Assembly: GCA_963803155.1 (NCBI GenBank)
Contig: CAWDMN010000085.1
Coordinates: 1 to 64,000 of the forward strand
Length of the DNA: 64,000 bases
Source of the DNA: CAWDMN01 sp963803155
GTDB taxonomy: Bacteria; Acidobacteriota; Terriglobia; Versatilivoradales; Versatilivoraceae
Reading direction: 5' to 3'
The stretch's first letter is position 1. Every line of letters begins with the position of its first letter. Below the pieces are notes generated by a model. That model was not told the origin of the DNA, did not search any database, and saw only the letters and a list, made by a program, of their open reading frames with translations. Below, in pieces: positions 63,598 through 64,000 of the stretch. The position numbers were made by a program, and so were the translations under genes.

Positions 63598-64000
63598 ATG
63601 AACAAAACCAAAGAAGATTCGCTCAACCAGTGGCTGGAAGAAATTGGCAAAAAGCAAAAAACCAATTTTGTCTTTGAGCTGGAGATGTGGATCAAATGTT
63701 TTGATCGCTTTTTTCGCCCCAAGAACCAGCCGCATTATGACAGTGAATTGAATTCTTACCTGTTAAAAAATTTCAAAGATGAATTGGCCCTGGTGCGGGA
63801 TGTCACGCTGCGCATGACTTTTCTGGCCAATGAAATCATGAGTCAGGAACGCTCCAACCTGATTCAATTTGACAAATATATCCAAAACTATTTGAAGCGC
63901 GATTATGTCATGGATAGTTTTTTGACGCGGTTGTTGGCACAGCCGACGCCGGATGATTCTATGGCATTATTGATCGAGTTCTTAGCTGATTTGCGATGTA
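63598..64000 (+). CDS. Unrecognised protein, N-terminal fragment
   Basis: An open frame of 134 codons from ATG 63598 to the right edge, without a stop. It starts MNKTKEDSLNQWLEEIGKKQ and continues with KTNFVFELEMWIKCFDRFF and LVRDVTLRMTFLANEIMSQE. It is rich in charged and aromatic residues, looks mainly alpha-helical, and has no signal peptide or membrane segment. The in-frame stop just upstream makes this ATG the only likely start, though no ribosome site is visible. I do not recognise the family. Confidence 0.65.
   Translation, partial: MNKTKEDSLNQWLEEIGKKQKTNFVFELEMWIKCFDRFFRPKNQPHYDSELNSYLLKNFKDELALVRDVTLRMTFLANEIMSQERSNLIQFDKYIQNYLKRDYVMDSFLTRLLAQPTPDDSMALLIEFLADLRC

Overview
The window looks like chromosomal DNA of an Acidobacteriota bacterium, or a close relative. 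This is inferred from gene content; no rRNA or other marker is present. The evidence is: a long Oar-type TonB-dependent receptor with an N-terminal carboxypeptidase-regulatory domain and a C-terminal Phe; a regulator-like protein with the N-terminal domain common in Acidobacteria; two hybrid histidine kinases with beta-propeller sensors; a Tes-like radical SAM protein; and mid-range GC. The left edge carries the conserved dprA-topA-trmFO-xerC order. No rRNA, tRNA, CRISPR array, phage or insertion sequence was recognised.

Layout. 1-6530, minus strand: dprA, topA, trmFO, a PLP class IV aminotransferase and the 5' end of xerC. 7.5-12.3 kb, plus strand: a PEBP-family protein, then three Fe-S genes (a Tes-like radical SAM protein, an A-type Fe-S carrier, moaA). 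12.4-17.7 kb: a TGS-domain GTPase, murB, a DUF2203 protein, an iron-containing alcohol dehydrogenase and a PHP-family histidinol-phosphatase. 17.7-23.3 kb: two paralogous KimA-like APC transporters on the minus strand, each preceded by a c-di-AMP (ydaO-type) riboswitch with its own terminator hairpin, with htpX divergent. 24.2-29.3 kb: an AT-rich gene-free stretch, then the Oar-like receptor with twin terminators. 29.5-32.3 kb: the regulator-like protein, an RRM protein and cspA, which has a terminator hairpin in its leader. 32.9-39.4 kb: a MocR regulator co-directional with a secreted GH113-like/ankyrin protein and divergent from a PLP decarboxylase, a methyltransferase and an Asp/Glu-type racemase. 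39.4-48.5 kb, minus strand: a sialate O-acetylesterase, a hybrid kinase split by a frameshift in an A8 run, a Tat-exported Gfo/Idh/MocA oxidoreductase and methionine aminopeptidase. 48.9-58.3 kb: an MBL-fold hydrolase, a HAD protein, a PEGA protein, an SPFH/prohibitin protein, a DHH phosphoesterase, a DUF4332-like protein, a YciI-like protein, a secreted nucleoside hydrolase and an MFS transporter. 58.6-63 kb: a second, intact hybrid kinase. 63.6 kb to the end: the start of an unrecognised gene.

How the genes fit together. The left block serves DNA uptake, topology and tRNA modification. The Fe-S block may combine a cluster carrier with cluster-dependent enzymes, one of which may join lipid tails into membrane-spanning lipids. 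The paired transporters are probably c-di-AMP-repressed potassium or osmolyte importers. The MocR divergon suggests a small PLP-based amine or amino-acid pathway. The receptor, propeller kinases, acetylesterase, GH113-like protein, oxidoreductase and secreted nucleosidase fit a polymer-scavenging lifestyle. A degenerate intergenic repeat family with a small GTGAC/GTCAC hairpin recurs at about six places.
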